Source of the DNA: Halomonas sp. 328
Lineage (GTDB): Bacteria > Pseudomonadota > Gammaproteobacteria > Pseudomonadales > Halomonadaceae
DNA length: 64,000 nt
Reading direction: 5' to 3'
Assembly: GCF_015645095.1 (NCBI RefSeq)
Contig: NZ_JADOTW010000001.1
Location: 124,001-188,000, forward strand
In this document: one piece after another, positions 1 to 9,476 of the stretch
Position numbering within the stretch: position 1 is the stretch's first letter
Layout of the letters: each line of letters begins with the position of its first letter
The notes under the pieces: model-generated
The model's input: only the letters and a program-made list of their open reading frames with translations
Told to the model about the DNA's origin: nothing
Databases searched by the model: none
Program-made: the position numbers and the translations under genes

Positions 1-1
1 G

Positions 2-1003
2 TGCCTGGCCGGCGTGCGCTGCCCCAGCATCGTCATGGCCAACGTGCCGCCCTTCGATATTCCCGACCTTCCCCTGCCCCACGGCGGGGAAGTGATCAGC
101 AAGCCCTTGTCACGGCGCAGCCTGGCGACGGTGGTCCAGCGCCAGCTGAATGTCCCCACGCCGACCCCGGCACCCGCGCTTCCCGCCTCGACTATCCCCC
201 GGCGAGTCCTGGTGGTGGACGACACCGACTCCAATCGCCTGCTGGTCCGCGAGATGCTCGATGGCCTGGGCCTGGAGGTGGTGGAGGCGGCCAGCGGCGA
301 GGAGGCCCTGGCCCGGGGACGCGCCGAGCCCTTCGACCTGGTCTTGATGGATATCCGCATGCCCGGCATGGATGGCGTGGCGGCGACCAAGGCCTTGCGC
401 GAGCTGGGCGGCGGCTGGCGCCACTGCCCGATCATCGCCGTGACCGCCCACGCCCTGGAGGAGGAGCGCCGGCGGCTGCTCAAGGCCGGCATGCATGATG
501 TGCTGATCAAGCCGATCCAGGCGGAAGCCCTGATCGGCCTGCTGGGGCAGCACCTCAATCTGACCCTGGACCTTCCCGCCGCCCCCGCGCCACGCCCCAC
601 CAAACGCCGCGCCACCCCCGGCCGGGACGAGGAGCTGCCGGCGGTGGACCTGGCCCTGGGCACCAAGCTGGCCGGAGGACGCGAGGACCTGGCACGCCAG
701 ACCCTGGGGATGCTGCTGGCCAGCCTCGACGACACCGAGCAACAGCTGCGCCGAGCCTGGGAGGCCGAGGACGAGACCGCCTTCCTGGATGCCGTGCACG
801 CCCTGAACGGCGCCTGCCGCTACTGCGGCGTGCCCCAGCTGGCGCTGCTGGCGGAGACCCTGGAGACCCGCTTGCGGGTCGCCGGCCTGGCCGATACCGA
901 ATCGCTGGTCGAGGCCCTCTATGCCGCCATGACACGCCTCCGGGCCTGGGGTGCCGAGGAGGCACCTCGCCCCGTGGAAGCCACCTCCGGCGCACCGAAA
1001 TAG
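2..1003 (+). CDS. barA: BarA/GacS-type hybrid sensor kinase, C-terminal part (5' end outside window)
   Basis: The reading frame is open at the window edge, so the kinase core lies upstream. What remains is the end of one receiver-like domain (conserved Lys in ISKPLS), then a complete receiver domain beginning RRVLVVDD with its phospho-acceptor Asp codon at 350-352 in LMDIRMPG, then a C-terminal Hpt domain whose phospho-His is at 797-799 in the motif HALNGACRYCG. The order receiver-Hpt and the HxLxGxxxYxG Hpt signature match BarA/GacS, which feeds the UvrY/GacA response regulator and controls CsrA-binding small RNAs from the inner membrane. The gene runs convergently into pdxJ. The domain call is secure; choosing BarA over another tripartite hybrid kinase is family-level inference. 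Confidence 0.82.
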   Translation, partial: CLAGVRCPSIVMANVPPFDIPDLPLPHGGEVISKPLSRRSLATVVQRQLNVPTPTPAPALPASTIPRRVLVVDDTDSNRLLVREMLDGLGLEVVEAASGEEALARGRAEPFDLVLMDIRMPGMDGVAATKALRELGGGWRHCPIIAVTAHALEEERRRLLKAGMHDVLIKPIQAEALIGLLGQHLNLTLDLPAAPAPRPTKRRATPGRDEELPAVDLALGTKLAGGREDLARQTLGMLLASLDDTEQQLRRAWEAEDETAFLDAVHALNGACRYCGVPQLALLAETLETRLRVAGLADTESLVEALYAAMTRLRAWGAEEAPRPVEATSGAPK

Positions 1004-1007
1004 CCGG

Positions 1008-1029
1008 CCCGGGGCATTAGCGCCCCGGG
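1008..1029. terminator. GC-rich hairpin between convergent barA and pdxJ
   Basis: A perfect 8-bp stem (CCCGGGGC / GCCCCGGG) with a 6-nt loop sits immediately after the barA stop and 7 bases before the pdxJ stop. There is no U-tract on either strand, so it is a weak intrinsic terminator at best. Its position between two converging genes makes a shared 3' end likely. Confidence 0.45.
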
Positions 1030-1035
1030 TGCGGC

Positions 1036-1818
1036 TCAGTCCTCGTGGTCGTGATCATGGGCTTCCAGCGCCGCCACGAAGCCTGCCTCCTGGCCGGCGA
1101 TGATCAGTCGCTTCATCTCCGCCACCGCCTCCTTGAGGCCCACGAAGAGGGCCCGGGCGATGATCGCATGGCCGATATTGAGCTCATGCAGGCCGGGAAT
1201 GGCGGCGATCGCCTCCACGTTGTGGTAGTGCAGGCCATGACCGGCATTGACGATCAACCCCAGCTCGCCGGCCAGCTCGGCGGCGGCGGCGATCCGCGCA
1301 TGCTCCTGGCGTGCCGCCTCACCGCTGGCCTCGGCATAGGCGCCGGTATGCAGCTCGATCACCGGGGCGCCGGCCTTGACGGCGGCCTCGATCTGGCTCG
1401 GCTCCGGGTCGACGAACAGCGACACCTCGCAGCCCACGGCGGCCAGGCGGGTACAGGCCGCGGCGATCGCCGCGAAGCCACCCACCACGTCCAGGCCCCC
1501 CTCGGTGGTCAGCTCCTCGCGCTTCTCCGGCACCAGGCAGACATGCGCCGGACGGACCTCCTCGGCCAGGGCCAGCATCTCCTCGGTGACCGCCATCTCC
1601 AGGTTCATGCGGGTATTGAGCACCTCGGCCAGCAGGCGCACGTCGCGCTCCTGGATATGCCGGCGATCCTCGCGCAGGTGCACGGTGATGCCGTCGGCGC
1701 CGGCCTCCTCGGCCAGCAGCGCCGCCTGCACCGGGTCCGGATAGCGGGTGCCACGGGCCTGACGCAGGGTGGCGATATGATCGATATTGACGCCGAGCAG
1801 AATGCGGGGGGGGTGCAT
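1036..1818 (-). CDS. pdxJ: Pyridoxine 5'-phosphate synthase
   Basis: PdxJ condenses 3-amino-1-hydroxyacetone phosphate with 1-deoxy-D-xylulose 5-phosphate to give pyridoxine 5'-phosphate, the last ring-forming step of DXP-dependent vitamin B6 synthesis in the cytosol. The 260-residue length is slightly over the usual 240-245. N-terminal [17 protein letters not shown], then [16 protein letters not shown] and [11 protein letters not shown] are hallmark PdxJ blocks carrying substrate-phosphate and catalytic His/Glu residues; [10 protein letters not shown] supplies the late catalytic His. The tail ends in a His/Asp-rich stretch (HDHDHED), which accounts for the extra length. A GGAG ribosome site precedes the ATG. 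An 8-base C run covers codons 2-5. No recO or acpS neighbour is present on this side. Confidence 0.95.
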   Translation of the reverse strand: MHPPRILLGVNIDHIATLRQARGTRYPDPVQAALLAEEAGADGITVHLREDRRHIQERDVRLLAEVLNTRMNLEMAVTEEMLALAEEVRPAHVCLVPEKREELTTEGGLDVVGGFAAIAAACTRLAAVGCEVSLFVDPEPSQIEAAVKAGAPVIELHTGAYAEASGEAARQEHARIAAAAELAGELGLIVNAGHGLHYHNVEAIAAIPGLHELNIGHAIIARALFVGLKEAVAEMKRLIIAGQEAGFVAALEAHDHDHED

Positions 1819-2111
1819 AAGGGTCTCCAGGAACAGGGGAATTCAAGGCACAAGAGTAAAGGGAGAGGATACAGGCTGGAAGCCAGCAGACTAGGGCCAA
1901 CGGGCAAGAGGAGCGAGCGATTTCGCCGGGGCGCCGACGGGTAGCGAGCCGGGTAGCGCAAAATCGACAGGGATGTCGAGTTAGGGCCGGCAACAGGGAG
2001 GTTGTTCCGGCCCGTGCGCGTCACCCGGCTCGCGAAGCGTCGGGGTTTCGTACCGGCGCCGAGCGAGCTCCCTTGCCCGGAGGCCGGTCCGACGCCGGGC
2101 AACGCCTGGTG
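1819..2111. other. Intergenic region between pdxJ and pmbA
   Basis: About 290 bases without a credible gene. It holds two inverted repeats: GGGCCGG/CCGGCCC with an additional 4-bp inner stem at 1984-2013, and TTGCCCGG/CCGGGCAA at 2073-2102. A small hairpin (GCTGG/CCAGC) occurs near 1875, resembling the GCTGGAAG core of the repeat at 4070. No convincing sigma-70 promoter for pdxJ was identified. Confidence 0.5.
2073..2102 (-). terminator. Hairpin downstream of pmbA
   Basis: Perfect 8-bp inverted repeat TTGCCCGG/CCGGGCAA with a 14-nt spacer, starting about 10 bases past the pmbA stop on the minus strand. It lacks a U-run, so it may stabilise the mRNA end rather than terminate on its own. Confidence 0.4.
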
Positions 2112-3452
2112 CTAGCTGCCGGCGATGGTCATATCGTCGATCAGCCAGCTGCCGGTATGGATGCTGCCACGGGTATCGATATCCGCACCGACGCCGGCCA
2201 GGTTGGCGAACATCTGCCCCAGGTTGCCGGCGATGGTGAACTCCTCCACCGGGTACTGGATCTCGCCGTTCTCCACCCAGAAGCCCGCCGCGCCCCGGGA
2301 GTAGTCCCCGGTCACGCCATTGACCCCCTGCCCCATCAGCTCGGTGACCAGGACGCCGCGGCCCATCCGCTGGAGCAACGCCTCGCGGCTGGCCAGGGGC
2401 GCCTGGAGGCGCACGTTGCGGGCGCCGCCGGCGTTGCCGGTGGTCTCCATGCCCAGCCGCCGGGCGCTGTAGGCGGAGAGCATATAGCTGGCCAGGCGCC
2501 CCCCCTCGATAAAGGTGTTGTCGCGGGTATAGACGCCGTCGTTATCGAAGGGCGCACTGGCCATGGCGCCCCGCTCCAGGGGCCGCTCCACCAGCGTGAA
2601 CCACTCCGGGAAGAGCGGCTCGCCGAGGCGGTCGCAGAGGAAGGAGGCCTGGCGATAGAGGGCTCCGCCGGCGATGGCGCCGAGGAAGTGGCCCACCAGG
2701 CCGGCGGCCTGGGTGGGGTCGAAGAGCACCGGGAAGCGCCCGGTGGCGGGCCGCCGGGCCCCCAGCCGACGCAGGGTACGCTCGGCGGCGCTGGCCCCCA
2801 CGTCCTCGGGGGAGCGCAGCAGCCGAGGGTCGCGCACGCTGCTGTAGTCGTAGTCCCGCTGCATGCCCTGGGCATCCTCGGCGATCAGCATGCAGGAGAG
2901 CGAATGACGGCTGCCCCGCTGGCTGCCCAGGAAGCCGTGGCTGTTGCCATAGACCCGCACCCCCTCACCACTGGAGAGGCTGGCGCCATCGGAGTTACCG
3001 ATGCCCTCGACGCCACGACCGGCGGCCTCGCAGGCCAGGGCCAGGTCGATGGCAGCATCGGTGCTCAACGCCCAGGGATGGTGCACGTCCAGGTCCGGCA
3101 GTTCGCGAGCCATCAGTTCCGCCGGGGCCAGGCCGGCGGCCGGGTCCTCGCCGGTGTGGCGAGCGATGGCCAGGGCCTTCTCCACCGCCGCGCTCACCGA
3201 CGCCTCGCCGGTGTCCGAGGAGGAGGCGCTGCCCTTGCGGCTTCCCACATAGACGGTAACCGCGAAACCCTGGTCCCGGGAGAGTTCGACGCTCTCCACC
3301 TCGCCCAGGCGCACGCTGACGCCGATCCCCTGATCGACGCTGGCGCCCACCTCGCAGGCGTCGGCGCCGAGCGTCTTGGCCTGGGCCAGGGCGGCCGCTA
3401 CCCGCGACTCCAGCAAGGCCTGCTGGGCGGCGGCATCGAAAGCCTGTGTCAT
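2112..3452 (-). CDS. pmbA: TldE/PmbA metalloprotease subunit
   Basis: 446 residues, matching the roughly 450 of E. coli PmbA. TldD and TldE form a heterodimeric (or higher) cytosolic protease that processes peptides such as microcin precursors and degrades unfolded short peptides; TldE lacks the HExxxH metal site of TldD, and none is visible here. Family blocks include ACEVGASVDQGIGVSVR near the N-terminus and GVNGVTGDYSRGAAGFWVENG near the C-terminus. The start was placed at MTQAFDAAAQ because AGGGAGAA lies at the right distance; the frame is open 14 codons further upstream. It is divergent from darP and next to tldD, the arrangement seen in Pseudomonas. Confidence 0.93.
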   Translation of the reverse strand: MTQAFDAAAQQALLESRVAAALAQAKTLGADACEVGASVDQGIGVSVRLGEVESVELSRDQGFAVTVYVGSRKGSASSSDTGEASVSAAVEKALAIARHTGEDPAAGLAPAELMARELPDLDVHHPWALSTDAAIDLALACEAAGRGVEGIGNSDGASLSSGEGVRVYGNSHGFLGSQRGSRHSLSCMLIAEDAQGMQRDYDYSSVRDPRLLRSPEDVGASAAERTLRRLGARRPATGRFPVLFDPTQAAGLVGHFLGAIAGGALYRQASFLCDRLGEPLFPEWFTLVERPLERGAMASAPFDNDGVYTRDNTFIEGGRLASYMLSAYSARRLGMETTGNAGGARNVRLQAPLASREALLQRMGRGVLVTELMGQGVNGVTGDYSRGAAGFWVENGEIQYPVEEFTIAGNLGQMFANLAGVGADIDTRGSIHTGSWLIDDMTIAGS

Positions 3453-3506
3453 CTGATTCTCCCTCTGATCATTCTGTATGGATGCTACGCGCACCGGCCG
3501 GGCTGG

Positions 3507-3512
3507 TATACT
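3507..3512 (+). promoter_or_regulatory. Possible -10 element for darP
   Basis: TATACT lies 33 bases before the darP start, in the divergent pmbA-darP intergenic gap. No good -35 is visible at 17-bp spacing, so the assignment rests on the -10 hexamer and position alone. Confidence 0.35.
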
Positions 3513-3544
3513 CTGCCCTACACTCCGATGCTGATGGTAATGGC

Positions 3545-4051
3545 ATGTCCTTCGATTCCCCCGCCGACCAAGACGGTTGGCAGAGCAAGACCCAACGCAA
3601 GCAGGAGATGCACGCCCTGCAGGCCCTGGGCGAAAAGATCATCGCCCTCTCCGATGCCCAGCGCGCCAAGCTGCCGCTCTCCGACGACATGCTCGCCGCC
3701 GTGGAAGAGACCGGGCGCATCCGCGCCCGGGAGGCGCGCCGCCGCCATATGCAGTACGTCGGCAAGCTGATGCGCAAGGAAGACACCGCGGCGATCCAGG
3801 CCGCCTTCGATGAATTCGAGCAGGAGAAGCTGCGCCGCGACCACGCCTTCCATCGCCTGGAACGCTGGCGGGATCGCCTGATCGAGGAGGGCGACGAGGC
3901 GGTGGCGGCCTTCCTCGTCGATTTCCCCGATGCCGACCGCCAGGCGCTGCGCCAGCTGATCCGCAATGCCCAGCGCGAGCGGGACGCCGACAAGCCCCCG
4001 GCCAGTTCCCGCAAACTCTTCAAGCTGATCCGCGATACCGCCGGGCTCTAA
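3545..4051 (+). CDS. darP: DarP/YjgA ribosome-associated large-subunit maturation factor
   Basis: 168 residues, close to the 183 of E. coli YjgA, now called DarP. It associates with late 50S precursors and supports peptidyl-transferase-centre maturation. The protein is highly charged and helical. Family features are SKTQRKQEMHALQALGEKII, the RRHMQYVGKLMR motif near residue 60, and a C-terminal SRKLFKLIRD. The start at MSFDSPADQD was chosen over in-frame upstream codons by homology; its ribosome site is weak. The gene is divergent from pmbA, an association conserved across gammaproteobacteria. Confidence 0.92.
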   Translation: MSFDSPADQDGWQSKTQRKQEMHALQALGEKIIALSDAQRAKLPLSDDMLAAVEETGRIRAREARRRHMQYVGKLMRKEDTAAIQAAFDEFEQEKLRRDHAFHRLERWRDRLIEEGDEAVAAFLVDFPDADRQALRQLIRNAQRERDADKPPASSRKLFKLIRDTAGL

Positions 4052-4054
4052 AGC

Positions 4055-4150
4055 CGAAAGCGTGAAGCCGGAAGCTGGAAGTTACCGAAACCCGCCAGAT
4101 CATGGCGCTTTCTTCCAGCTTCCAGCCGCAAAGCGGCGCTCTTCCCGCCT
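4055..4150. repeat. Intergenic repeat family 1, copy 1 (GCTGGAAG / GCCGC-AA-GCGGC type)
   Basis: A 12-base inverted repeat, GGAAGCTGGAAG at 4070-4081 and CTTCCAGCTTCC at 4112-4123, is followed by a GCCGC-AAA-GCGGC mini-hairpin and CGCTCTTCCCGC. The right-hand 32 bases (4117-4148) recur at 50647-50678 with a single difference. It lies between the converging stops of darP and tldD, so it may act as a bidirectional mRNA end or as a REP-like element. Confidence 0.8.
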
Positions 4151-4156
4151 CAGGCG

Positions 4157-5626
4157 TTATGACTGAGTGCCGCCCACGGTCAGCTCGTCCAACTTCAGGG
4201 TCGGCTGGCCGACCCCCACCGGTACCCCCTGCCCCTCCTTGCCACAGACGCCGACCCCGGTATCGAGTTCCAGGTCGTGGCCGATCATCGACACCCGGCC
4301 CATGGCCTCGGGGCCGTTGCCGATCAGGGTCGCGCCCTTGACCGGGGCGGTGATGCGCCCGTCCTCGATCAGGTAGGCCTCGCTGGCGGAGAAGACGAAC
4401 TTGCCGGAGGTGATGTCCACCTGGCCGCCGCCGAAGCTCACCGCATAGATGCCGCGTTTGACGCTCCTGAGGATGTCGGCGGGGTCATCCTGGCCCGCCA
4501 GCATGTAGGTGTTGGTCATGCGCGGCATGGGCATATGGGCATAGGACTCGCGGCGCGCATTGCCGGTGGGCGCCATGCCCATCAGGCGCGCGTTGAGCTT
4601 GTCCTGCATATAACCGGTGAGGATGCCGTCCTCGATCAGCGGGGTGTACTGCCCCGGGGTCCCCTCGTCATCGATGCTCAGGGAGCCGCGACGATCGGCC
4701 AGGGTGGCATCGTCCACCACCGTGACCCCCGGGGCGGCGACTCGTTGGCCGAGGCGCCCGGCGAAGGCGGAACTGCCCTTGCGGTTGAAATCGCCCTCGA
4801 GGCCATGGCCCACCGCCTCGTGGAGCAGGATCCCCGGCCAGCCCGGGCCCAGCACCACCGGCAACTGGCCGGCCGGCGCATCCACCGCCTCCAGGTTGAC
4901 CAGCGCCTGACGCACCGCCTCCTTGGCGTAGCGCTCGGCCACGCCCTCGTCGCGCAGCCGTGCCATGGAGTAACGACCGCCGCCGCCGGCACTGCCCCGC
5001 TCGCGGCGGCCGTTGCGGATGGCGATCACGCTGACATTGAAGCGCACCAGGGGACGCAGGTCCGCCGCCAGGGTGCCGTCGCTGGCACGCACCAGCACCA
5101 CCTCGTAGAGGCCGGTGAGGGAGGCACTGACCTGGCTCACCGCCGGATCCGCGGCCCGAGCGATGCGATCGGCTTCCTTGAGCAGGGCGATCTTCTCCTC
5201 GGCGGAGAGGCCGGAGAGCGGGTCCTCGGCGCCATATCGGGTCGACTGGGGCCGCGCCGCCACCGCCTGGGGCGAGAGTCGCGCCCCGCTACGGGCAATC
5301 CCCGAGGCGGTGCTGCCGGTCTCGGCCAGGGCCTCGGCGGTGATCTGGTTGGAGTAGGCGAAGCCGGTCTTCTCGCCGGCCATGGCCCGCACCCCCACGC
5401 CGCCGTCGATGTTGTAGCCGGCCTCCTTGACCTCGCCGTCCTCCAGCACCCAGCTCTCGTGCCAGCTGCGCTGCAGGTAGAGGTCGGCGAAATCGATCCC
5501 CGCCCCCAGAGCCTGACCGAGGCCGGACTCCAGGGCATCGAGGCCAAGGCCCGTCGGCGCCAGCAAGGTAGCGACGGCGGTGTCCAGGGCCCGATCCGCG
5601 ACGGGCACGCTAGTCGGTTGATTCAT
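4157..5626 (-). CDS. tldD: TldD metalloprotease catalytic subunit
   Basis: 489 residues (E. coli TldD 481). TldD carries the Zn site of the TldD-TldE protease: the HEAVGH motif (HExxxH) is at residues 269-274, followed by [14 protein letters not shown], and the C-terminal half holds the conserved [20 protein letters not shown] block. It processes small peptides in the cytosol. The ATG overlaps the yhdP stop as ATGA, so translation is coupled to yhdP. Its partner pmbA lies downstream beyond the oppositely oriented darP. Confidence 0.95.
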   Translation of the reverse strand: MNQPTSVPVADRALDTAVATLLAPTGLGLDALESGLGQALGAGIDFADLYLQRSWHESWVLEDGEVKEAGYNIDGGVGVRAMAGEKTGFAYSNQITAEALAETGSTASGIARSGARLSPQAVAARPQSTRYGAEDPLSGLSAEEKIALLKEADRIARAADPAVSQVSASLTGLYEVVLVRASDGTLAADLRPLVRFNVSVIAIRNGRRERGSAGGGGRYSMARLRDEGVAERYAKEAVRQALVNLEAVDAPAGQLPVVLGPGWPGILLHEAVGHGLEGDFNRKGSSAFAGRLGQRVAAPGVTVVDDATLADRRGSLSIDDEGTPGQYTPLIEDGILTGYMQDKLNARLMGMAPTGNARRESYAHMPMPRMTNTYMLAGQDDPADILRSVKRGIYAVSFGGGQVDITSGKFVFSASEAYLIEDGRITAPVKGATLIGNGPEAMGRVSMIGHDLELDTGVGVCGKEGQGVPVGVGQPTLKLDELTVGGTQS

Positions 5627-8600
5627 TCGGCGTCTTCCAGTGTGATCTGCGGCGAGGTCCAGGGACCCCGCACGCGATAGTGAATTCGGGTCACCCGATC
5701 GATGGCACGACCAAAGAGGCGATGGGCGATATAGAGGGCGCCACCCACCACCGGGGCACCGGCAACCACCGCGGCCAGCGGCAGGTTCTGACTCAAGGGT
5801 ACCGTAACTGCCAGGCGCTGATCGAGCTCCCGTCGCGCCAGATCCACCTGGCCATCGAGGCTGAAGGAGGTGGCCGGGCCGCGCACCGCCACCGGCCCCT
5901 GGGTCTCGAGGATGCCGCCATAGAGGGTGGCCACCCCCTCCACGCTATCGAAGGCGGTGCCGCGACGGGTCACGTCGGTGAAGTCCAGCTGCAGGCGGCG
6001 CAGCAGGTTATCGAAGTTGAGCAGGCCGATCAGCTTGGCAGAGGGGGAGTCGATATAGCGGAAGCGGCCATCCGCCAGGCTCACCTCCAGGCTGCCCCGG
6101 GAGCGCTCCAGGGCGAACTGCCAGGGGGCCCCGGGCCAGGCCAGCTGGGCGTCGACCCGGGTCCGGGCGTTGCGGATCGCCACCGGTTGGGCCAGGCGCT
6201 CCAGGGCCGTGCCCAGATCGCCCCCGGTCAAGGCCAGGCGGCTACGGGTCAGGCTGGCCGCCGGCCCCGCCGACTCCCAGATCAGCTCGCCACTGGCCTC
6301 GACCTCCCCCAGCACCAGCGCCAGGGGCGCGATCCGCACCCCCTCCGAGGTGCTCCGCCACTCGGCACTCAGGGGGCCGAAGTGCTGCCCCTGGCGCACC
6401 AGGCGCGCCACCTCGAGGCGCCCCGCCGGCAGCTGCCGCGCCCAGTCGGCCAGGGGCTCCGGTTCCGGCGGCACCGCCACCTCGTCGAACAGGGCCACGG
6501 TCTCGGCAGGCGTCGGCATCAGGGCATCTAGGTCCAGGCGCGCCAGGTCGAGCTCCAGGGCCTGGGGGCGCTCGGGGCGATAGCCGGCCTGGCCCTCCAG
6601 CAGGCTGCCGTCCAGGTCGAGACGCCACCCGGTCGCCTCGGGCATCACCCGGGCCCGCAGCGAGCCCAGGCAACGCTCCTCCAGCAGCAGGCAGTCGGTG
6701 GCCAGGTCCAGGGTTAGCTCGGGGACCTCACCCGCCCCGCCCTCGCCGAGCAAGGGCGCCAGGGCCGCCGCCCAGGGGGCCGGGTCGAGCCGCGCCGGCC
6801 GCCAGCTGACCTCAAGCCCGGGGCGCACCGGCCAGGTGGGCGACTCGGGCCAGCGCTCCAGCCACAGCTGGCCCTGGGCCCCCTGGGCGCTCTGCTCCCG
6901 CCAGCGCAAGCGTGCCAGCCCCTCCAGCTCGGCATCGAGTCGCCCGCTCTCGGTATCCAGCGTCAGCCACAGCGGACGAGGCTCCCCGGCCGGCTTGGCG
7001 AAGGGCGCCGGCAGGTCGAGGGCCAGCCCCTCGAGGGAGCTGTCCAGGCGTAGCCGAGCCCCGGCCTCGGCCAGGGTCAGGCGTCCGCGATAGGGAAGGC
7101 GCCCGACGATCCAGCCGCCGTCGGTGGGTAGTTCCGCCCAGGCCAGCAGCCGCGACGCCTCGGCCTGTCCCTCGATATCGATCCGCTCGCCCGCCAGGGT
7201 CGCGGCGACCGGGCCGCCGAGTGCCCGCCCGTCGAGACGCCCCTCGAGCACTCCCGCGCCATCACCATAGCGAAAGGCCAGGGGCCCGGTGACCGTGGCC
7301 AGATCCAGCCCCAGGGGGCGATAGTGAGCCAGCGGTACCTCGAGGGTCGTCTCGACGGCCAGGTCGAGGGCCTCGGGGTCGCTGAGCGGCAGGCCCAGCG
7401 CCAGCCGCCCCTCGAGGCGCCCGGGCTCGGGCCAGGCCCAGTCGTCCAGGGCCTCGAGCCCCTCCAGGGGAGTGGCCTTCAGGTAGTTCACCAGGTCGCC
7501 GGTACCGCCCTCGAGGGTTCCGCTAACGGCAAGCGCGCCCTCGGGACTCAGGGTCACCCGCCCCTCACCGACGCGCAAGCCGCCGACGCGGGCGCGCTCG
7601 ACCTCGGCCTCCAGGGCCAGATCGGTGAGGGTCAGGCGGCCCTCCACCTCCTCCAGGGCCGGCCAGCCGGGCAGGTAGGGCAAGCGCCCATCGCGAATCT
7701 CCAGGTCCAGGTCCAGGCGCATGTCCTCCGGCTGCACCCCGTCGAAGAGCGGCTGGTGCAGCGCCAGCCGCCCGCGGGTCACCTGGCCGGCGACGCCGCC
7801 GGCGAGCCAGTCGCCGAGCTCGTCGCCGAAGATCCCCATGGGCAGCCAGTCCACCAGGGGCGTGCTGCGCGCATCCACCTCCTGGAAATCCAGCGCCAAC
7901 CCCATGATCCCGGGTCGACCGTCGCCGAGTACCAGGCCGAAGCCGCCACTCACCCGGGCGTCGCGCCAGCGCGCCTCGAGATCACGCCCACTGACCCGCG
8001 TCAGGCCATCGGCGTAGGTCCAGGCCACCACCCCGGAGGTGGCATCCAGGGCCATGGGGCCGGTAAACAGCTGAGGAAAGTGCAGGGTAGTATCACCGAC
8101 GCCGACGAAGCGCACCTCGCCGGCCAGGTCGCGGGCCTCGACCCAGGCATCCAGGGGGCCGCCCCCGGGGGCCCCCTCCCAGGGTGACACCGCCACCTCA
8201 CGCAGGGCGCCCCGGGCCAGCCAGTGTCCATCGCGGAAACCGAAGGCGAAGCCCTCCACCCAGCCCTGGGGATCCAGGGTGTCGAGTAGGCGGACCAGCC
8301 CCTCGGGCAGCGGTAGCCGCTCGCTCCAGTCGGCCAGGGCCGGCAGTTCGAAACCATTGGTGGTCACCCACCAGCCGCCGCCATCGCCGCGCAGGCGCCA
8401 GTGGCTGGGCAGCGCCGGCCCCTGGGCCACCCCCTCGGCATCGGCGCTGGCGGCCAGGTTGAGCCAGGCGTTCCAGGCCTCACCGTCGCGTCGCCACTGC
8501 CCCTCGGCGCGGATATCCGCCAGCGCCAGGCTGGCCTGGTCATGACCGACCGCCAACTCCGGCACGTCCAGGGCCAGGCGCACGTCCTCCAGGGCCCCCT

Positions 8601-9402
8601 GGTGCCAGCGCCCCCAGAGGGTCGCCTGCCCCGCCGCCCGCTCCAGACGCAGGGGCTCGTCGCCGCCCAGCAGCCGCGCCAGCTCCACCAGGCTGGAGAG
8701 CTCCATCTCGGCCTGCATGGCCGCATTGAAGTCGGCCAGGCCGCGGCGCCCCGGCAGCACCTCCGCCACCACTTCCAGGGCGGTCTGCTCCTGGCCTTCC
8801 ACATGGGCCCAGCCCTCCAGGTGCAGGCGTCGATCGTCGCCGGTCATCAGCAGGCTGGGCGCCTCCAGGGTCACCCGATGCTCCCGACCGTGCAGCACCA
8901 GGCGTACCTGGCGGGCGTCCAGGCGCTGGCGCAGCAGCAGGCCGACCCAGGCATCCAGACGCGCCAGGTCGAAGTCGGGGGTCTCGTCGAAAGGCAGTTC
9001 GGCGGGACGCGGCCAGTGCCAGTTGCGCCCCTCGTCCTGGTAGAGGTGCAGGGTCAGGCCCTGCACCCTGGCCCCCTCCACCACCGGGATGCCGGCACGC
9101 AGGGAGGCCAGGGTGTCCAGGCGCAGGCGCGCCTGGTGGAGTTCCAGCAGGGGGCGCTCCTCGAGGGTCAGGCGCAGGTCGCGCAGGGCCAGGGCGGGAT
9201 CGAGCCCATGCAGGCTCGCCTCGATCTCGCCGATCCGGGTGTCGGCCCGGGTGCGCTCGGCGACCAGCCGCTCCAGGGGCTCACGCAGCGCCGTCGCCTG
9301 GCTGGCCGCCAGGCGCCAGCCCAGCAGCAACAGCGCCAGGCACACCAGGACCAGGGCCAGCAGGGTCAGCCCCCAGCGCCCGGCGATCCGCCACCCACTC
9401 AT
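5623..9402 (-). CDS. yhdP: YhdP AsmA-like envelope protein (DUF3971 family)
   Basis: 1259 residues with a single N-terminal membrane anchor ([18 protein letters not shown]) and a long, beta-rich, repetitive periplasmic body ending in the AsmA_2/DUF3971-type C-terminus ([25 protein letters not shown] followed by a hydrophobic segment [15 protein letters not shown]). In E. coli, YhdP with TamB and YdbH bridges inner and outer membranes and supports anterograde phospholipid transport. The position between rng and tldD is identical to E. coli and Pseudomonas. Pseudomonas has a nitrilase-family gene between tldD and yhdP; here the two genes overlap instead. Confidence 0.92.
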   Translation of the reverse strand: MSGWRIAGRWGLTLLALVLVCLALLLLGWRLAASQATALREPLERLVAERTRADTRIGEIEASLHGLDPALALRDLRLTLEERPLLELHQARLRLDTLASLRAGIPVVEGARVQGLTLHLYQDEGRNWHWPRPAELPFDETPDFDLARLDAWVGLLLRQRLDARQVRLVLHGREHRVTLEAPSLLMTGDDRRLHLEGWAHVEGQEQTALEVVAEVLPGRRGLADFNAAMQAEMELSSLVELARLLGGDEPLRLERAAGQATLWGRWHQGALEDVRLALDVPELAVGHDQASLALADIRAEGQWRRDGEAWNAWLNLAASADAEGVAQGPALPSHWRLRGDGGGWWVTTNGFELPALADWSERLPLPEGLVRLLDTLDPQGWVEGFAFGFRDGHWLARGALREVAVSPWEGAPGGGPLDAWVEARDLAGEVRFVGVGDTTLHFPQLFTGPMALDATSGVVAWTYADGLTRVSGRDLEARWRDARVSGGFGLVLGDGRPGIMGLALDFQEVDARSTPLVDWLPMGIFGDELGDWLAGGVAGQVTRGRLALHQPLFDGVQPEDMRLDLDLEIRDGRLPYLPGWPALEEVEGRLTLTDLALEAEVERARVGGLRVGEGRVTLSPEGALAVSGTLEGGTGDLVNYLKATPLEGLEALDDWAWPEPGRLEGRLALGLPLSDPEALDLAVETTLEVPLAHYRPLGLDLATVTGPLAFRYGDGAGVLEGRLDGRALGGPVAATLAGERIDIEGQAEASRLLAWAELPTDGGWIVGRLPYRGRLTLAEAGARLRLDSSLEGLALDLPAPFAKPAGEPRPLWLTLDTESGRLDAELEGLARLRWREQSAQGAQGQLWLERWPESPTWPVRPGLEVSWRPARLDPAPWAAALAPLLGEGGAGEVPELTLDLATDCLLLEERCLGSLRARVMPEATGWRLDLDGSLLEGQAGYRPERPQALELDLARLDLDALMPTPAETVALFDEVAVPPEPEPLADWARQLPAGRLEVARLVRQGQHFGPLSAEWRSTSEGVRIAPLALVLGEVEASGELIWESAGPAASLTRSRLALTGGDLGTALERLAQPVAIRNARTRVDAQLAWPGAPWQFALERSRGSLEVSLADGRFRYIDSPSAKLIGLLNFDNLLRRLQLDFTDVTRRGTAFDSVEGVATLYGGILETQGPVAVRGPATSFSLDGQVDLARRELDQRLAVTVPLSQNLPLAAVVAGAPVVGGALYIAHRLFGRAIDRVTRIHYRVRGPWTSPQITLEDAE

Positions 9403-9476
9403 GCCTGCCCCTCGCTCATCGGCCTCGCCTCCGTCGCCGCCACCTCCGGGCCTTCCTGGCCGGACGGGCTATGCTC

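Noticed and set aside
1806-1813. Eight-base homopolymers in the pdxJ start region, in ispE (47736-47743), in puuB2 (38984-38991) and upstream of the TPR gene (44791-44798) as phase-variation switches
   Set aside because: pdxJ and ispE are housekeeping genes unlikely to be phase variable, and runs of this length are expected in a genome of this GC. They are worth attention only as sequencing-error sites.
1045-1944. Long open frame opposite pdxJ, and many similar ones opposite tldD, yhdP, apeB, prc and flhF
   Set aside because: High GC produces long antisense frames by lack of stops. They have His/Gly/Arg-rich compositions and lie wholly opposite well-recognised genes.
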